Part shown: positions 61,860 to 64,000 of the stretch, piece by piece
How the letters are laid out: each line of letters begins with the position of its first letter
Numbering within the stretch: position 1 is the stretch's first letter
NCBI RefSeq assembly: GCF_000375585.1
Contig: NZ_AQWP01000012.1
Coordinates: 62,001 to 126,000, forward strand
Length of the DNA stretch: 64,000 nucleotides
Direction of reading: 5' to 3'
DNA from: Sinorhizobium meliloti 4H41
Lineage (GTDB): Bacteria > Pseudomonadota > Alphaproteobacteria > Rhizobiales > Rhizobiaceae
Translations under genes and position numbers: made by a program
Notes under the pieces: generated by a model
Told to the model about the DNA's origin: nothing
The model's database searches: none
Seen by the model: the letters and a program-made list of their open reading frames with translations, nothing else

Positions 61860-62894
61860 TTATTGGGGGTCGTTGCCCAGCGGGGATCGTTCAGCCGCCG
61901 CCGTCATGGGGGCGGCACGGGGGGCCGAATGGGAGGAGGGATGCACGAATCGCGCGGCAAGGCGGCGCAATCGGGCAGCGATCGGCATGCTGAGATGCCG
62001 GAGCGCAAGCGGGTCGGCCAGCGCGGTCTTGAGCGCGCCGGCCAACGATCTCTTTTTCAACTGCTCGACGAGGACCAGAAACGAGCGAGCTTCGCGGAAG
62101 CCGCGCATGCGCCTGCGCTGCATTTTCTGCGCCGGGCCGTCGAGCGCGTAGCGGCGCAGGAAGGCTTCGTCGGCGGCGATCATCGCGTCTATATGATCGA
62201 GCCTCAACACACGCGAGATGGAACCCTCGCGGATATGATAGATATAGCCGGCGGACGGCTCGACCGCGCAGCGCCCGCCACAGGCAAGCGCCGATGCCAG
62301 CAGGATGTAGTCCTCGCCGATGCGCAGCGTCTCGTCGAAGCGAAGCTGCTGGTTTTCCAGGAAGCGGCGCTCGAAGATCGGTTTCATGTAGCCGAAATTG
62401 TGCTCGGATCGAAAGAGCACGTTGGATTCGATGAAGGCGGGAAGCGTGAGCTGCGGCAGCCGGGCGAGGTCGGCTTCGGAGAACATCCTGAGACTGCGCC
62501 CGTCCAGCGACACGACGTCGAGATTGTCGACGGCGATCTGCGCCCCGGCCGTGTCCGCTCGTTCGATCATCCGCCTGAGCCGGTCCGCCCGGACCGTGTC
62601 GTCCGAATCGAGAACGGCGATCCACCGGCCGCGCGCCGCGCCGATGCCGGCATTGCGCGCGCCGCCCGGACCGCGGTTGCGATCGAGGGCGATCAGGCGG
62701 ACCCGGGGATCCGGGATCGCCGCCACGAGCGCGGGCGTCGCATCTGCCGAGCGATCGTCGACGACGACCACCTCGACGGTCACGCCTTCCTGTGCCAGTG
62801 CGCTTTCGATCGCGCGCACGATCGTATCCGCGGAATTATACGCGGCCACGACGAATGTGACGTCGGGGACCTTATCGATCGCCGGAGGGTTCAT
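61860..62894 (-). CDS. exoO: succinoglycan glucosyltransferase ExoO (GT2)
   Basis: A 344-residue family 2 glycosyltransferase. VTFVVAAYNSADTIVRAIES, the nucleotide-sugar motif VVVDDRSADATPA and the metal-binding AVLDSDDTVRADRLRR near 96 are intact. The ATG at 62894 overlaps the exoM stop codon (ATGA), so a frame open to 63041 is not the start. In the S. meliloti pathway ExoO adds a glucose in beta-1,6 linkage to the growing lipid-linked side chain after ExoM. Confidence 0.95.
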   Translation of the reverse strand: MNPPAIDKVPDVTFVVAAYNSADTIVRAIESALAQEGVTVEVVVVDDRSADATPALVAAIPDPRVRLIALDRNRGPGGARNAGIGAARGRWIAVLDSDDTVRADRLRRMIERADTAGAQIAVDNLDVVSLDGRSLRMFSEADLARLPQLTLPAFIESNVLFRSEHNFGYMKPIFERRFLENQQLRFDETLRIGEDYILLASALACGGRCAVEPSAGYIYHIREGSISRVLRLDHIDAMIAADEAFLRRYALDGPAQKMQRRRMRGFREARSFLVLVEQLKKRSLAGALKTALADPLALRHLSMPIAARLRRLAARFVHPSSHSAPRAAPMTAAAERSPLGNDPQ

Positions 62895-63820
62895 GCCGAG
62901 GTCACCTCGCGGGCTCCGTATTGTTCGATTTCCTTCAGCCCCAGCAGGCCGCTGATGACGCCGGCATGCAGTACGGCGCGTAGCGCAAAGCGGTTCCGCC
63001 TTGCGGCCGAAGGAAAGCAGAGGACCGCGGCAGTTGCGCAAAAGCCGGACTTTGCGCCGGCAAGGGCGACATTCCAGGCCTGACGCAAGCCATTGGCTTT
63101 CTCGGCGAGAAGGCGTCCATGGGTCTGTCCGGAGCGGAAACGACGCTTCGCGAGCCAGGCAAGCGAAGTCCTGTTTTCCGGTACCGGCTCATGCACCCAG
63201 GCTTCCGGCGAAAAGGCGATCATTCCGCCGGCGCTGTGCATTCCGGCGAAGAAATCCGTGTCCTCGCCGCCGCTCTTGCCGAGCGAAAGCTTGAAGCGCC
63301 GGCCATGGAGCGAGGCCGCATCGCGCCTGAGCAGCGCATTGCAGGTGTATCCGGTCCGGATTTCTCCCTTTACCCAGACCGGCAGTGTCGAGTGGAAATC
63401 GCCGTTGCGCATCCAGCCGGGAGCCGTAGGCCCGTAATGCGCCCTGACGGGGCCGAGCACGGCGGCGGCTCCCGTGATGCGCGCCGTTTCCAGAAGGCGG
63501 ATCAGCCAGTCGCCTGAAACGGTCTCGTCGTCATCGAGGAAGGCAAGGAAGTCGCCGGTGCTGTTGTCGAGGCAGCAATTGCGGGCGATCGAGATATTCG
63601 AGTGCGGGCAGTGAACGTAGAGGATGTCGAACGGCATCTGCGGCCGAAGCCTTTCGACTAGAGCCCTGGCACTCGGCTCCGCGTCGTTGTCGGCGACGAT
63701 GACGCGCAAGCTGGCGCGCTCCGGCACGTTCATCGCAGCCAGCGAGCGAAGCGTTTCGGCAAGCTCCGCTCGGCGGTACGTGCAGACGCCGATGTCGATG
63801 TGAAGCGTTTCGTTCGGCAT
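62891..63820 (-). CDS. exoM: succinoglycan glucosyltransferase ExoM (GT2)
   Basis: A 309-residue family 2 glycosyltransferase, the known ExoM length. HIDIGVCTYRRAELAETLRS, RVIVADNDAEPSARALVERL and the D-x-D-like LAFLDDDETVSGDWL near 93 are present; GGEDTDFFAGMHSAGGMIAF is the acceptor-side motif. It adds the third glucose in beta-1,4 linkage. Its start shares one base with the exoA stop (TGATG) and its end overlaps exoO, so translation is coupled. Confidence 0.97.
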   Translation of the reverse strand: MPNETLHIDIGVCTYRRAELAETLRSLAAMNVPERASLRVIVADNDAEPSARALVERLRPQMPFDILYVHCPHSNISIARNCCLDNSTGDFLAFLDDDETVSGDWLIRLLETARITGAAAVLGPVRAHYGPTAPGWMRNGDFHSTLPVWVKGEIRTGYTCNALLRRDAASLHGRRFKLSLGKSGGEDTDFFAGMHSAGGMIAFSPEAWVHEPVPENRTSLAWLAKRRFRSGQTHGRLLAEKANGLRQAWNVALAGAKSGFCATAAVLCFPSAARRNRFALRAVLHAGVISGLLGLKEIEQYGAREVTSA

Positions 63821-64000
63821 CAGGCCACCCTGCGGCGGAAGTCGAGGAGTTCCCGCCAGAACCCGGCGGACCAGGCAAGGTGCATGACCATGGCAGCAAC
63901 GGCTGCGAGCGGTCCGTAAGGATTACGCTGGCCGAGCGCCATCCAGACGCCATAGCCGAGGCACGCGGCAGCCCAAACCCCCACCGGCACCACGGCCATC
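63820..64000 (-). CDS. exoA: succinoglycan glucosyltransferase ExoA, C-terminal part only
   Basis: The last 60 codons of a gene that starts beyond the window. The peptide has two hydrophobic stretches (MAVVPVGVWAAACLGYGVWM and VAAMVMHLAWSAGFW) and ends LLDFRRRVA. This membrane-associated tail and its place just before exoM fit ExoA, which adds the first glucose to galactose on the lipid carrier. The catalytic domain is not visible, so the name rests on position and tail. Confidence 0.85.
   Translation of the reverse strand, partial: MAVVPVGVWAAACLGYGVWMALGQRNPYGPLAAVAAMVMHLAWSAGFWRELLDFRRRVA

Overview
The window reads as part of a large alphaproteobacterial megaplasmid, most likely pSymB of Sinorhizobium (Ensifer) meliloti or a very close relative. 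The main reasons are the order exoP-exoN-exoO-exoM-exoA of succinoglycan biosynthesis at the right end, a 420-residue BacA protein, the bdhA-xdhA-xdhB arrangement, rhizobial palindromic repeats of RIME type, and high GC throughout. Identification rests on recognising gene families and order, not on a database search.

Layout from the left: (1) 1-5.7 kb holds a truncated LysR regulator facing a tiny DUF1127 gene, then a leftward operon bdhA-xdhA-xdhB (3-hydroxybutyrate dehydrogenase plus both xanthine dehydrogenase subunits). (2) 5.7-13.1 kb holds a lone glycerol kinase behind an array of 11-bp-spaced repeats, an ArsR-SRPBCC-DUF1801 operon, a luciferase-like flavoenzyme, a methionine aminopeptidase and an MFS permease. 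(3) 13.2-18.6 kb has a chromosome-like character: bacA, a polysaccharide deacetylase, an NnrU-family protein, a YfgM-like TPR protein and the ribosome-assembly GTPase der (engA). (4) 18.9-27.4 kb holds an Rrf2 regulator, an SfnB-like flavoenzyme, two paralogous FAD/NAD(P)-binding proteins, an nfeD-slipin pair and a Nudix hydrolase.

(5) 27.4-34 kb is a leftward assimilatory nitrate operon nirB-nirD-narB-cysG with a very good sigma-54 promoter at 34.23 kb; its CysG lacks the second half of the methyltransferase domain. (6) 34.7-38.3 kb is a TRAP transporter operon whose binding protein is frameshifted here, followed by a MaoC-like dehydratase. (7) 38.5-55 kb is a carbon/amine catabolic region with two paralogous LacI regulators. 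The first half has an amino-acid-type binding protein, an unusual extended permease with no ATPase gene beside it, an SDR, and a 1008-residue fusion of a small-molecule kinase, an M23 peptidase-like domain and a PLP phospho-lyase/aminotransferase. The second half is a MalFGK-type sugar importer with a GH63-like glycosidase and a GH42 beta-galactosidase. Three AAACGTTT-type operators, two of them in paired form, link the two halves.

(8) 55-58.5 kb holds a beta-lactamase-fold hydrolase, a 1-Cys peroxiredoxin, and thiD behind a TPP riboswitch with a 21-codon leader ORF that overlaps the thiD start. (9) 58.5-64 kb is the left end of the exo cluster, transcribed leftward. No tRNA, rRNA, insertion sequence, CRISPR array or replication origin was found. 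The strongest leads for something undescribed are the kinase-M23-aminotransferase fusion locus with its ATPase-less transporter, the paired LacI operators, and the thiD leader.
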